Assembly: GCA_001770205.1 (NCBI GenBank)
Contig: MEQL01000051.1
Location: 1 to 64,000 of the forward strand
Length of the DNA: 64,000 bases
Direction of reading: 5' to 3'
DNA from: Bdellovibrionales bacterium RIFOXYD12_FULL_39_22
GTDB taxonomy: Bacteria > Bdellovibrionota > Bacteriovoracia > Bacteriovoracales > Bacteriovoracaceae
The position numbers were made by a program, and so were the translations under genes. The notes below the pieces were generated by a model. The model did not search any database and had not been told where the DNA came from. It saw only the letters and a list, made by a program, of their open reading frames with translations. Below are positions 44,737-54,379 of this stretch, piece by piece. How positions within the stretch are numbered: the stretch's first letter is position 1; each line of letters starts with the position of its first letter.

Positions 44737-45797
44737 ATTTTATACTTTAATAGATACTTACCAATGGCCTCTAAGGATAGTACCTCATCAACTCCTCCTT
44801 TCTCAATGGCAACTTTTGGCATTCCAAAAACAACACAGGACTCTTCGCTTTGCGCCAAATTAAAAGAACCAGCATCTTTCATTTCTTTCATACCAGAAGC
44901 GCCATCATCTCCCATCCCGGTGAGAATAATTCCTACGGCGTTGGGGCCTAATGTTTGAGCGGCACTACGAAAAAGCACATCTACTGACGGTTTATGACGA
45001 TTAACTGGCACCCCGTCATTTATATTTACAAAATAGCGTGTACCACTACGATTGATAATAAGATGTTTGCCTCCCGGGGCCAATAAAACTTGGCCAGATA
45101 AAATTGTGTCATCATTGGCCGCTTCTTTCACCATCAGATTAGATTCATTATTTAGACGATTGGCAAAAGAGGTAGTAAAACCTGGTGGCATATGCTGAAC
45201 AACGACTATGCCTGGAAGATTGGTGGGTAAATCTTTAAGCAAATTGGCCAAGGCCACAGTTCCTCCCGTCGAGGCACCAATTACAATTACCTTGTCAGTA
45301 GTTAAAAAATTAATACGTCCACTTTTTTGCCCGAGAACATTGTCCGTGCTATATTTTTTATCCACCTCAATCTTAGTAAGCTTAGGCCGCTTAACTTTAG
45401 AGACCACCGCTGTCTCCAGTTTTATTTTAATCTCTTCTCGTAAAGCGGCAATGGAGTCTTTTAACGCAGTAGTCGGTTTGGGGACATAATCGACGGCCCC
45501 TAAATCTAGCGCCTTTAATGCCAAATCCGAATTGTGCTGAGTCAGTGAACTTATTACCACTACTGGCATGGGCCGCAAGCGCATTAACTTTTCTAGAAAT
45601 GTAAGGCCATCCATTTTAGGCATTTCCACATCTAAGGTAATAACATCGGGTTGATGCTGAACAATTTTATCTGCACCAATATGAGGATCCGAGGCAGTTG
45701 CTACTACTTCAAAATTATCCAGGCCATTAATTAAATCGGCCAAAACTGTCCGCACCATGGCGGAATCATCAATTATAACCACCTTATATTTTTTCAT
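44733..45797 (-). CDS. cheB: Chemotaxis methylesterase/glutamine deamidase
   Basis: The 354-residue protein has an N-terminal receiver (phospho-site Asp56 in ITLDVEMPKMDG) and a C-terminal methylesterase domain with the catalytic Ser in VIGASTGGTVAL, His in VVQHMPPGFT and Asp in LTGMGDDGASGM. It removes methyl groups from the chemoreceptor when phosphorylated by CheA, resetting the signal. It is the last gene of the nine-gene chemotaxis operon. Confidence 0.96.
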   Translation of the reverse strand: MKKYKVVIIDDSAMVRTVLADLINGLDNFEVVATASDPHIGADKIVQHQPDVITLDVEMPKMDGLTFLEKLMRLRPMPVVVISSLTQHNSDLALKALDLGAVDYVPKPTTALKDSIAALREEIKIKLETAVVSKVKRPKLTKIEVDKKYSTDNVLGQKSGRINFLTTDKVIVIGASTGGTVALANLLKDLPTNLPGIVVVQHMPPGFTTSFANRLNNESNLMVKEAANDDTILSGQVLLAPGGKHLIINRSGTRYFVNINDGVPVNRHKPSVDVLFRSAAQTLGPNAVGIILTGMGDDGASGMKEMKDAGSFNLAQSEESCVVFGMPKVAIEKGGVDEVLSLEAIGKYLLKYKI

Positions 45798-45812
45798 AAA
45801 AAAATATCTCGC

Positions 45813-46475
45813 TTAAAAAAAAGTAATTTTGTCATCCGTTTTATCACTTTTTGGCTCCTCTTTTTTCTCAGCAGCTGGAGCGGCCGCAGGAGGAGTTGTC
45901 GGACGAATGGACTTATGATAACGGCCCTCTTCTTGTAAGATGGCCTGTTTTTTCATGGAATCTAATCTAAAAAGTTTGACATTCCCAGTGGCCGGTTCAA
46001 AATAGATTTTTCGCGCATGATCTTTTCCCACATCTTCACTAATAATTTTTATCTCCTCTAACGCCAAATATTTTCGGGCAAATGCAATATTTTGAGCCCC
46101 AACTGCCACTGTTTTAAACTCCTCATCCAGGCCAGCAATCGATGCATTTTTAGTGAACATATTTGCTCCACCAAATATTTTGGCCACAAAACGCTCTCGC
46201 TTGGCCCCGGCACGTAAACACTCGTTAATCAAAATTTCCATGGAATTAATTCCATATTTGGCCTTGCCAAAAACTAATGAATCATCCTGTAACACTGGCC
46301 CTGGCAACATATAGTGATTCATGCCTCCTACTTTTGCCAACGGATCCATAAGGCAAACGGCAATACAAGATCCAAGAGTGGTAGTAATGATCTCGTTACG
46401 ATTTGAAACATAAAATTCGCCTTGCCCAATAAGTGCGACCTCTACTTTAAATTTAGCATCAAAAATTTTTCTCAT
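45813..46475 (-). CDS. cheD: Chemoreceptor glutamine deamidase CheD
   Basis: The 220-residue protein has the CheD signature TTTLGSCIAVCLMDP with its active-site Cys, followed by GGMNHYMLPGP with the His. It deamidates receptor glutamines and assists adaptation. The C-terminal 40 residues are an unusual Pro/Ala- and Lys/Glu-rich tail ending DDKITFF, which may recruit a partner. The start overlaps the cheR stop (ATGA). Typical CheD proteins are about 160-200 residues. Confidence 0.93.
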   Translation of the reverse strand: MRKIFDAKFKVEVALIGQGEFYVSNRNEIITTTLGSCIAVCLMDPLAKVGGMNHYMLPGPVLQDDSLVFGKAKYGINSMEILINECLRAGAKRERFVAKIFGGANMFTKNASIAGLDEEFKTVAVGAQNIAFARKYLALEEIKIISEDVGKDHARKIYFEPATGNVKLFRLDSMKKQAILQEEGRYHKSIRPTTPPAAAPAAEKKEEPKSDKTDDKITFF

Positions 46476-47323
46476 TTTTGTTCGCCTCTACTTCCCAATA
46501 CTTTTGAATAAACAGTATTTTTCATCGGTGCAAAAAGATTTGTGTATGCAAAAAGATTCTCACTATGTCCAATTACTAAAAAACCACTATCTTCTAAATT
46601 TTGATGAAACATTTCCATAATATGTTTTTTGGTACTCTCATCAAAATAGATCATTACATTGCGACAAAAAATTATGTCCAATCTATTTTTTAAAGGATAA
46701 CGACTATCCAATAAATTAATTCGCTTAAAGGTGACCAGTCGGCGCACCTCATCTTTAACCTGCATTATCCCCTCAGAAGGTGTCTGAAAATATTTGTCTG
46801 ATAAACTTTTTGGAACCTTCTTTAAAATATCTTCTCGCCTATACTGCCCAGTCTGCGCTTTTTTTAATACATCAGTATTTATGTCGGAGGCCAAAATTTT
46901 TATATCAACCCCTCGCATCCCCTTAAAATACTCTAACGCCGAAATGGCGATAGAATAAGGTTCTTCCCCTGAAGAACAGGCCGAACTCCAAATTCGCAGA
47001 CTGTTTTTTTTACCACTTTTAATTTTTTCCTCGATGGATGGAAAGGCCTTGTTGGCCAAAAAGTCAAAATGCTGCGTTTCGCGAAAAAAATAGGTCTCGT
47101 TGGTGGTTATCTTGTTAATAAATTTATCCAACTCAGCTCCAGCATTATCTGATTTTTCCAAATAATTAATATAGTCTGAGAAAGATTCCAATTTTAAATC
47201 TCGTAACCTGGCCGACAAACGGGATATAACCAGAGTTCTTTTATGCTCTTGCAATTTTATTCCCAGAAGCTTCAGCGTCATATCCTGGAAAACTTTAAAT
47301 TCTCTATCGGTTATTTCTGTCAT
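46472..47323 (-). CDS. cheR: Chemotaxis protein methyltransferase
   Basis: This 283-residue S-adenosylmethionine-dependent enzyme methylates receptor glutamates. The N-terminal helical domain contains ISRLSARLRDLKLESF, and the catalytic domain has SSACSSGEEPYSIAI for cofactor binding and IIFCRNVMIYFDE. It has no C-terminal receptor-docking tail or TPR extension. It overlaps cheD by 4 bases and lies 23 bases after cheW. Confidence 0.95.
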   Translation of the reverse strand: MTEITDREFKVFQDMTLKLLGIKLQEHKRTLVISRLSARLRDLKLESFSDYINYLEKSDNAGAELDKFINKITTNETYFFRETQHFDFLANKAFPSIEEKIKSGKKNSLRIWSSACSSGEEPYSIAISALEYFKGMRGVDIKILASDINTDVLKKAQTGQYRREDILKKVPKSLSDKYFQTPSEGIMQVKDEVRRLVTFKRINLLDSRYPLKNRLDIIFCRNVMIYFDESTKKHIMEMFHQNLEDSGFLVIGHSENLFAYTNLFAPMKNTVYSKVLGSRGEQK

Positions 47324-47346
47324 AATAAATTTCGGCCACTATTTTG

Positions 47347-47868
47347 CTAAGCATCATGTTTGAAAATTTTATCTATATCTAAAATAATTATAAATTTTTC
47401 TCCAACCTTACCTACTCCATTTAAAAACTGGGTATCAATATTCATGGCCATTTCTGGCGTTTCTTGAATGGCCGCCTGCTCAATAGTCAACACATCACTT
47501 ATTTTATCAACGATCATACCGATGGTTTTCTCGTGCGTTTTAAAAATGATTATGACTGAGGACTTATTATACTCTACCTCTGGCATACCAAACTTAATTC
47601 GCGGGTCCATAATAGGAATAACGTTACCGCGCAAATTTAAAATCCCTTTAACGTAATGTGGCGTATTAGGCAGTGAAGTCAAAGTTCGATAGGCGGTAAT
47701 CTCCTGCACTTGCTTGATCTCTATCCCATACTCTTCTTGCCCAATGGCAAAGGTTACGTACTGATTACCACCCGAGGTAGAAGAATTTAACAGATTCATT
47801 AACGCTTCTTTAATATCTGCTTTTTTCTGTTTTACCTGTTCTTTTTTTTCTCCCAGTTCTTCGCTCAT
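47347..47868 (-). CDS. cheW: Chemotaxis coupling protein CheW
   Basis: The 173-residue protein links receptor and CheA. It contains the CheW core YVTFAIGQEEYGIEIKQVQE, the PNTPHYVKGILNLRGNVIPI segment and a C-terminal LNGVGKVGEKFIIILDIDK. The first 30 residues form a charged, probably helical extension that standard CheW lacks. AAGGAG precedes the ATG. Confidence 0.95.
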   Translation of the reverse strand: MSEELGEKKEQVKQKKADIKEALMNLLNSSTSGGNQYVTFAIGQEEYGIEIKQVQEITAYRTLTSLPNTPHYVKGILNLRGNVIPIMDPRIKFGMPEVEYNKSSVIIIFKTHEKTIGMIVDKISDVLTIEQAAIQETPEMAMNIDTQFLNGVGKVGEKFIIILDIDKIFKHDA

Positions 47869-47905
47869 TATTTTTCTCCTTTATTTGCCAGTTATCTATA
47901 ATTAT

Positions 47906-50092
47906 TTAGCGCCCTTTATCGCTGCTGTGGAAAACTAAAACGCTATCACTACTTTGACTATTTTTAAAAAGGGCAACCATCTCAGATGGATCTATGATCG
48001 CGGCAATTCGCCCATTACCCAAAATAGTGGCCCCTGAAAGGCCTGCGGTTTTTTCATAGTTTTCTTCCAAACTTTTTAAAACAACTTGCTGTTGTCCAAT
48101 AATTTCATCAACCAGCAACGAATATTTTTTGTGATCTACATCAATATTTAAAATTAATCCATTGGTAGGATCTTTTTCTGCCCCGGCCACTAGCAAAATA
48201 TCTCCTAATCGGATGAGAGAGTTAGGCTTCCCTCGCACATTAACAAACTCTCCCTTGCCTTCGATGGTTCTAATTTGCTCGCGTCTGGGCCGAAAAATTT
48301 CATTCACCGCTAAAAGTGGAATAATAAATATTTCATTGCCAACTCTAAAAAGTAATCCATCAATAATTGCTAATGTCAGAGGTAATCTAATTACAAAAGA
48401 AGTACCAACTCCTCGCTCCGTATGAATATCGATCGAACCTCGCAACTCAGAGATGGCACGTTTTACGACATCCATTCCCACCCCACGGCCAGAAACATCG
48501 GTAACTACTTTGGCAGTAGAAAATCCTGGACGAAAAATCATCTGGTAAATCTGATCGTCAGTAACTGCTTCGTTTTTTTCAATCAACCCTTTTTCTATGG
48601 CCTTTTGCAAAATTGCCTCTCGATCAAGTCCTTTGCCATCGTCCGAGATCTCGATAAAAATCCCTCCCTCTTTTTGATAGGCCTTTAAATGGACAATCGC
48701 TTCTGCGGCCTTACCTAGACGAGTGCGCTCTTCTGGCATTTCAATGCCATGATCAATACTATTGCGGACTAGATGCTTAAGAGGATTGTTAATCTGTTCA
48801 ATAATATTTTTATCCAATTCCGTTTCCTGTCCCGTTAAAACTAAGCGAATATTTTTCCCTTGTTTTTTAGAGAGATCACGAACCATGCGATGGAATTGGG
48901 AAAAAACAGAATCCACAGGTACCATGCGCGTATTCATGGCACGATCTTGCAAATCATTAACGATGCGTGAAGTCTCTTCGCACTGCGAAACCATAAGTCT
49001 GCGCAAAGTACTATCGGAAATATCTTGCGCCAGAGTGCGTAATCTTGATTCATTAATTATTAGCTCTCCAATTAAATTAACTAGGGAGTCTAATTTTTCA
49101 ATATCCACCCTTACGGTGGTTGGAATATTTTTTCGCGCATTTTCCTGATCGGCCAAGGCCTTCTGAACATCTTCTTCACTAACTTTATTTTTAGCAATTA
49201 AAATATCACCCATGCGCTGCTGAGTTTCTGCCACTGCCGCAACTGTTTCTTCATCGACCTTTCCTCGGGCAATTAAAATATCTCCAATACGTTTTTCTGA
49301 AATTAATTTTTCATGTCCGGCCTCGGTATAACGGCCAGAAACATCAAAAATTTTGATATCACTTCGCCCTTTTACAAAAACAAATACGGCCATCAACTGC
49401 TCTTCACTAACGGTTGTTTTTAAAATTATCTCCCAAGAAAGATACAATTTTTCAAAATCAAAACGATCTACTTCCGGAATCATGTCTGTATTACAGGAAA
49501 TATTAATAATTTCGCCTTGTGCCTTCAGCTCTTGGATAAGATATAAAGGATCTGTTCCGGTGGTAAAAAGTTCTGGATCTAGGCGCAAAATAAGCTGGAA
49601 ATATTTGGCCGGTTTGGGATTGCTAGAAGTAGACACTGAAGGCAGCGGCACAGCAACGGCAGACGTGGCAGTTACCATTCCCGTGCCTGACTGCAAACGT
49701 GTCACGGCATTTGCCGCTTCTGAACCAATTTTATCTGGCACATCTTTTTGATTAGTGATTAGATACGTTAAATCATTTTTTATATCACTCGTGGCCGCAA
49801 ACATTAGATTAATCGTTTCGCTATTTAGTGGAGTCTTTTTGGATTTTATCAACTCTAAAGCAGATTCCAGGGAGTGGACAAATTTGGTCATATTATTGTA
49901 CCCCAAAGTGGCCGTACTGGCCTTCAGAGAGTGAATAATTCGAAAAATATCTCCAATTATGGGATAGAGCATATCTAGATCTTGAGAGGAATCCAAAAAT
50001 TCAAAGTTTTTATCCAAGGCCGCAATAAATTCCTGCGCCTCTTCTGCGAAAACTCTTATTAGCCTCTCGTTGTAATCGTTCTGATCACTCAT
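47906..50092 (-). CDS. cheA: Chemotaxis histidine kinase CheA
   Basis: The 728-residue kinase has the Hpt domain (His54 in RIIHSLKASTATLGY), a variable middle, and then the dimerisation, ATPase (HLVRNSIDHGIE, DDGKGLD, GRGVGMDVVK) and CheW-like regulatory domains. Between the Hpt domain and the dimerisation domain two similar short repeats occur: RIGDILIARGKVDEETV (268-284) and RMGDILIAKNKVSEEDV (293-309). These resemble the N-terminal MshEN-type motif of type II/IV secretion ATPases. The start at 50092 has a GGTGAGGA site; its ATG begins 1 base beyond the receptor stop. It phosphorylates CheY and CheB in response to receptor state. Confidence 0.96.
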   Translation of the reverse strand: MSDQNDYNERLIRVFAEEAQEFIAALDKNFEFLDSSQDLDMLYPIIGDIFRIIHSLKASTATLGYNNMTKFVHSLESALELIKSKKTPLNSETINLMFAATSDIKNDLTYLITNQKDVPDKIGSEAANAVTRLQSGTGMVTATSAVAVPLPSVSTSSNPKPAKYFQLILRLDPELFTTGTDPLYLIQELKAQGEIINISCNTDMIPEVDRFDFEKLYLSWEIILKTTVSEEQLMAVFVFVKGRSDIKIFDVSGRYTEAGHEKLISEKRIGDILIARGKVDEETVAAVAETQQRMGDILIAKNKVSEEDVQKALADQENARKNIPTTVRVDIEKLDSLVNLIGELIINESRLRTLAQDISDSTLRRLMVSQCEETSRIVNDLQDRAMNTRMVPVDSVFSQFHRMVRDLSKKQGKNIRLVLTGQETELDKNIIEQINNPLKHLVRNSIDHGIEMPEERTRLGKAAEAIVHLKAYQKEGGIFIEISDDGKGLDREAILQKAIEKGLIEKNEAVTDDQIYQMIFRPGFSTAKVVTDVSGRGVGMDVVKRAISELRGSIDIHTERGVGTSFVIRLPLTLAIIDGLLFRVGNEIFIIPLLAVNEIFRPRREQIRTIEGKGEFVNVRGKPNSLIRLGDILLVAGAEKDPTNGLILNIDVDHKKYSLLVDEIIGQQQVVLKSLEENYEKTAGLSGATILGNGRIAAIIDPSEMVALFKNSQSSDSVLVFHSSDKGR

Positions 50093-50093
50093 T

Positions 50094-51770
50094 TTAAAAA
50101 TCCTCACCATTATCTAAAGATCCAGCACTACTTTGTGCTAAAATTGACTCCACTACATCCTCGCCACCACTTGAAGCTTTCTTGACGGCCTTGGAGGAAG
50201 CGGCCGGGGCAGGTACTGCCGCTTCTGTTTTTTTCGGCGCACTACTTAAAACTTCGGCCTTCACCACTACTTCCTCTTTTTTTCTTACCTCAACATGTGA
50301 CACCTTCTTTTCTTTGGTAGGCGTGGAAACTGAGGCCTTGCTCTTTTGACGTCCACCATTTTCATCTGCCAATTGCGTTGTAACTAGAATTTTCATCTGC
50401 CGCGCATCGGTGCTTAAATTTTCCGAAGAGGCAGAAATCTCTTCTACTAGTGAGGAGTTTTGCTGCGTAACAGAATCAAGCTCCATTACTGCTTTATTGA
50501 TTTGCTCAATTCCGGCATATTGTTCTTTTGAGGCCGCAGAAATTTCTCCCATAATGTCGGAAACTTGTTGAATGCTAGAAGTTATCTCTTTTAGCTTATT
50601 GGCATTATCCGTAACGAGCACTGCTCCTCGCTTTACTTTATCCAAACTATTATCAATCAAACTTTTTATATCTTTGGCGGCCTCCGATGAACGCTGTGCC
50701 AAATCACGTACCTCAATGGCCACCACGGCAAAGCCCTTGCCCTGTTCTCCGGCCTTGGCCGCTTCAATTGCCGCATTAATCGCTAAAATATTAGTTTGAA
50801 AGGAGATCTCTTCTACTAAATTTACAATTTCTGCTATCTTACCACTACTAGAAGCAATCTCACTCATGGCCTGCTGAACATTGGTAGAAAGCACATTACC
50901 ATCATTGGCCACAAGTACTGCTTGTGAAGAGAGTTGACTAGCACGCTGAGCATTATCTGTTGTCTGTTTTACAGTAGAAGTAATCTCCTCTAAGGTGGAG
51001 GCCGTCTCCTCTAGTGATGAGGCCTGCTCTTGGGTTCGTGATGATAACTCTTGATTGCCTGAGGCAATTTGTGCGGAAGTGTTTGTAATACTTTCCACCG
51101 AAGTCAAAAAAAGCTGGCCGACTTTTTTGACGGAAGAGTTCAAAAAGAAACTTAGTGCCATGGCAATAGCAAAAACCATAAATCCAAGGGTGATAATTAG
51201 CGTAATTACCTTTTCTTGCTCTTGCACTTTGGCCGTATATATCTCAATTTCTCCTTCTAATGTCTGGACAATTTTCTCTGATTTGCCTAAATATGAAGAA
51301 TAAAATCCATCTATTTTTTCATCCAAAGCAGCAAAAACTGTATTATCAGCATGTCCTACAATGGCCGCCCGCAGCTCTTGCTCAATCGTTTGCGCCAAGG
51401 AGTGAATTAGTTCCTTTAGTTGCGCAATTTCTTGTTTTTGTGCCATCTCAAATTTTAATTTATCTATTTCTTCTTCCGCTACCGTAATTCTTTTTTTAAT
51501 ATCTAAAAAATCTACATCTGTCTCCTCCCATACTTTTTCTTTCTCTTTTTTTACAATTACATCCATCGCAAGCAAAGTCAGTTCCCGGCCAATTTTTTCT
51601 AAATTTTTTAAAACAAAAATTTCATTTTGATGTTCCATCTGGACATGAAATGCTTCAATTAAACGATCAATTGACATTATGCTAATTCCCATCACCACCA
51701 CAAAAATAAAAATCATAACAAGAAAAGCGGCATTGATTTTACCGCCAACTTTCATCTTACCTACGTTCAT
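50094..51770 (-). CDS. Methyl-accepting chemotaxis protein
   Basis: The 558-residue receptor has a first membrane helix (AAFLVMIFIFVVVMGISIM), a helical periplasmic domain of about 160 residues without a recognised ligand fold and a second membrane helix (about 191-211). The signalling coiled coil has the hairpin tip EISFQTNILAINAAIEAAKA and GKGFAVVAIEVRDLAQRS. A typical HAMP domain between TM2 and the coil was not recognised. The C-terminus is a long Ala/Pro/Lys/Glu linker ending in NGEDF, without a WxxxF pentapeptide. It starts 56 bases after the cheY gene. Confidence 0.93.
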   Translation of the reverse strand: MNVGKMKVGGKINAAFLVMIFIFVVVMGISIMSIDRLIEAFHVQMEHQNEIFVLKNLEKIGRELTLLAMDVIVKKEKEKVWEETDVDFLDIKKRITVAEEEIDKLKFEMAQKQEIAQLKELIHSLAQTIEQELRAAIVGHADNTVFAALDEKIDGFYSSYLGKSEKIVQTLEGEIEIYTAKVQEQEKVITLIITLGFMVFAIAMALSFFLNSSVKKVGQLFLTSVESITNTSAQIASGNQELSSRTQEQASSLEETASTLEEITSTVKQTTDNAQRASQLSSQAVLVANDGNVLSTNVQQAMSEIASSSGKIAEIVNLVEEISFQTNILAINAAIEAAKAGEQGKGFAVVAIEVRDLAQRSSEAAKDIKSLIDNSLDKVKRGAVLVTDNANKLKEITSSIQQVSDIMGEISAASKEQYAGIEQINKAVMELDSVTQQNSSLVEEISASSENLSTDARQMKILVTTQLADENGGRQKSKASVSTPTKEKKVSHVEVRKKEEVVVKAEVLSSAPKKTEAAVPAPAASSKAVKKASSGGEDVVESILAQSSAGSLDNGEDF

Positions 51771-51826
51771 AGAATCATCTCCTAATTTTCATTTCATTAC
51801 ATGCATTTCCTCTAAATATCGCAAAA

Positions 51827-52219
51827 CTACTTTTTTAAAAATTTTAAAATTATTTTGGCAATCTCTTCTGGATCAAGTGGCTTGGTGATCCACCCTGCCG
51901 CCCCTAGATTTTTCCCTTGCATCTTAACATTAAAATCAGTCTCGGTAGTCAAAACTAAAATGGGAATATATTTGGTTGCCGGATTGCTTTTTAGTTTAGC
52001 AATAAGCTCAATCCCGTTCATATTTGGCATATTAATATCGGTGATAATCACATCGGGAATAATATTTGCTTCCACCGAATTGATTATCTGATTTAGGCCA
52101 TCTAATCCATCACTAGCGATAATAACATCGGCCTTTAAAATAGTTGCCGTCTCTTCAAAAATCATTCGATTCATTTTAGAATCATCAATTCCTGCAAAGG
52201 TTATTTTTTTTGTACTCAT
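51827..52219 (-). CDS. CheY-like single-domain response regulator
   Basis: The 130-residue receiver has the acidic pair Asp12-Asp13, phospho-acceptor Asp61 in VIITDINMPNMNG and the conserved Lys113 in WITKPLDPEE. It lacks any output domain, as does CheY. In this operon it is the obvious CheA target and likely carries the signal to the motility machinery or to the HD-GYP protein encoded upstream. It overlaps the Hpt-STAS gene by 4 bases (ATGA). Confidence 0.93.
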   Translation of the reverse strand: MSTKKITFAGIDDSKMNRMIFEETATILKADVIIASDGLDGLNQIINSVEANIIPDVIITDINMPNMNGIELIAKLKSNPATKYIPILVLTTETDFNVKMQGKNLGAAGWITKPLDPEEIAKIILKFLKK

Positions 52220-53025
52220 AATAGTCGCCCCTCAACTCCTAGTTCACGCAAAACCGTTAAAACGCTCTCTGTTTGACAAGAAATTCTAACGCTATATTGT
52301 GTAGATTTTTTTAAAGCGAGTAACCATTGAATCCCCGCGGTATCAATACTCTCCATTTTTAAAACCATATTATACTTACCACTCTCTTCTAACGTAATTT
52401 TATCCATAACCGCTTTCAATCTAGATATGACTAAATCGTCAACCACCTCCAGCACCGCACCAACCTCTTCGGTAATGGCAATTTTTTTCATTTCCACAAT
52501 CATCTCTTTAACCTTTTGCTCATTACTTTTGTCTATCTCCAAATGCTCGGCGATCTCATTATTGATAGCTTTAGCTGCATCTGTCTTTGCAAGTATTTCG
52601 ATATTGTCGCGCGAAATTTCTGTCGAAGCCGAGTGGACTACCTCTACACCTGTGCCCAGAATAGAAGAAATTCTGGCCGCAACATCTGCAACATCCGGCA
52701 TGAAGGCCAAATCTTTCCCCAATCCTTCAAGCCATGATTCCAGTGTAGTATGAACATCCAAAAATAGATCAATATGCTCACTAGATAGTTGTAACTTTTT
52801 TTCTCGCAAAAGATTTATGACATCTTCCACTTTGTGAACAAAATTACCTAATGAGTCAAGGCCCACCATTTTGGAAGACCCTTTAATATTGTGGGCATAA
52901 CGAAAAAGTTCATCAAAATCAGTCGGCACTGGATTTTGCTCTAGACGCAAACAAACTGCCTCCCACTTAGGAAACATCTCCAATACTTCCTCAAAGAAAA
53001 AATTTAGCATTTCATTATCGGCCAT
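52216..53025 (-). CDS. Hpt domain plus STAS-like domain protein
   Basis: The 269-residue protein starts with an Hpt domain (His45 in YAHNIKGSSKMVGLDSLG). A linker of about 70 residues follows, and a C-terminal STAS-like domain (about 175-268) shows SIDTAGIQWLLALKKST, as in the short STAS proteins of chemotaxis operons. It could shuttle phosphate between CheA and other receivers. A GAGGAAG site precedes the ATG. This fusion at the head of a chemotaxis operon is uncommon. Confidence 0.8.
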   Translation of the reverse strand: MADNEMLNFFFEEVLEMFPKWEAVCLRLEQNPVPTDFDELFRYAHNIKGSSKMVGLDSLGNFVHKVEDVINLLREKKLQLSSEHIDLFLDVHTTLESWLEGLGKDLAFMPDVADVAARISSILGTGVEVVHSASTEISRDNIEILAKTDAAKAINNEIAEHLEIDKSNEQKVKEMIVEMKKIAITEEVGAVLEVVDDLVISRLKAVMDKITLEESGKYNMVLKMESIDTAGIQWLLALKKSTQYSVRISCQTESVLTVLRELGVEGRLL

Positions 53026-53041
53026 GACTTCCTCTTTTAAG

Positions 53042-54379
53042 CTAAACTTTAGCTAAAACATCTAGCAGTCCCTGCAATGGGGCCCTAAAATTTCCTTTCC
53101 CATACTTTTTAGAAAAATCATTTTTTATTTTAGTCAAAAACTCCGCATTCAATTCCTGACAGCAAACTCTGTTTACAAAATCCTCGGCCACTATAAAGAT
53201 ACAGCCTATTTGCAATACGGCCGTCGGCCCTAGTCCTCGCGGAAAACCTCTTCCGTCAGGCCGTTCGTGATGAGATAAAATTATCGAACTAACATCTGGG
53301 AGCAAATCTTTTATTTTCGTTGCTAAATTAGCAGCAACAATTGGATGTTTTTTAATCTTCTCTTTTGTTTTCCAATCCAACGGAGAATTTTTTTCATCAT
53401 TTAAATCTTCTACTCGCGCCAACTCCTCACTATCTAGCGCAATGTCATGCAAAATAGCGGCAATACTTAGTTGTTGCAGTGTTGTCTTTGAATCACAGCG
53501 CATCTTATTGGCAATAAGGCCCGAAATATAAGAGATCATCAGGCAGTGGCCATAGAGATAACCCTTCTCTTTCATCATACTCATAACAGTATCTTTGAGC
53601 GCCGGGGCCTTATTGATAGTACGAATAGAGGTGGTAGAAACTTCATTTAACACGGCCACCGTACTTTGTTCCACATTTAAATGGCGAATCAGATCATGCA
53701 CTACTGCAATATCTTTTTCTGAAACATCAATCTCTTCACTATTGGCCTTCGCATCATCACGGGCCACCGCAACTGAAGAACGTAAGGTAGTGTAGACAAA
53801 ACTAGAAAAAGTGGCGAAATCACCTTCTTGCACAAAAAGATATTTTATTCCCTTGCCCTTATACTTTTCGATAATTTCCTGAGAGTACATCTCATCTTTA
53901 TTTATGATTTTAATCACTTTGTTGTCAGATAATTTAATAAAAACATCACAAGGAAGTGAATTAAATTTTTTAAAACGCTCTATACTCACCCGTACATATT
54001 TACCAATCTCTTTTTCTTCTTTTTTGGCCAGAGTGTCCTTAATGGCCTCTATCAAATCTTCTGCTGGCGCCGAAGCAGGAATATAACGATTAAGCGGATT
54101 GAGCAGATAAAAATCTTTGTCACATACCTCTTCATCGGATTTACTGGTGTACCATACAAAAACTACTTCCGAGCCAAGCTTCTCTTGAATTGATTTAAAA
54201 ATTACTGCTCCATTTCCATCTTTAAAAACAAATTCTGAAATTACTACATCGGGTATATTCCTTTGCAATACTTCCAAGGTCTCCGACACTGAAGAAGTTC
54301 TTATCACCTCAATAGCTGGATCAAGTTGAAGTTTATTAATATCTACTGCAATTCCCGCTAGCAATACCTTCATTTTCAT
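53042..54379 (-). CDS. Degenerate receiver plus HD-GYP-type protein
   Basis: The 445-residue protein opens with a receiver-like fold without the acidic pair and with Glu at the phospho site (VISEFVFKDG), so it is a pseudo-receiver. A middle domain (about 130-200) has PCDVFIKLSDNKVIK and GIKYLFVQEGD. The C-terminal HD-GYP domain has LHDIALD and HHERPDGRGFPRG, with GFP in place of GYP. Paralogues are at 30489 and 61261. It is the first gene of the chemotaxis operon, suggesting that chemotaxis and cyclic di-GMP levels are joined. The ATG at 54379 has AAGGG 8 bases before it. Confidence 0.82.
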   Translation of the reverse strand: MKMKVLLAGIAVDINKLQLDPAIEVIRTSSVSETLEVLQRNIPDVVISEFVFKDGNGAVIFKSIQEKLGSEVVFVWYTSKSDEEVCDKDFYLLNPLNRYIPASAPAEDLIEAIKDTLAKKEEKEIGKYVRVSIERFKKFNSLPCDVFIKLSDNKVIKIINKDEMYSQEIIEKYKGKGIKYLFVQEGDFATFSSFVYTTLRSSVAVARDDAKANSEEIDVSEKDIAVVHDLIRHLNVEQSTVAVLNEVSTTSIRTINKAPALKDTVMSMMKEKGYLYGHCLMISYISGLIANKMRCDSKTTLQQLSIAAILHDIALDSEELARVEDLNDEKNSPLDWKTKEKIKKHPIVAANLATKIKDLLPDVSSIILSHHERPDGRGFPRGLGPTAVLQIGCIFIVAEDFVNRVCCQELNAEFLTKIKNDFSKKYGKGNFRAPLQGLLDVLAKV

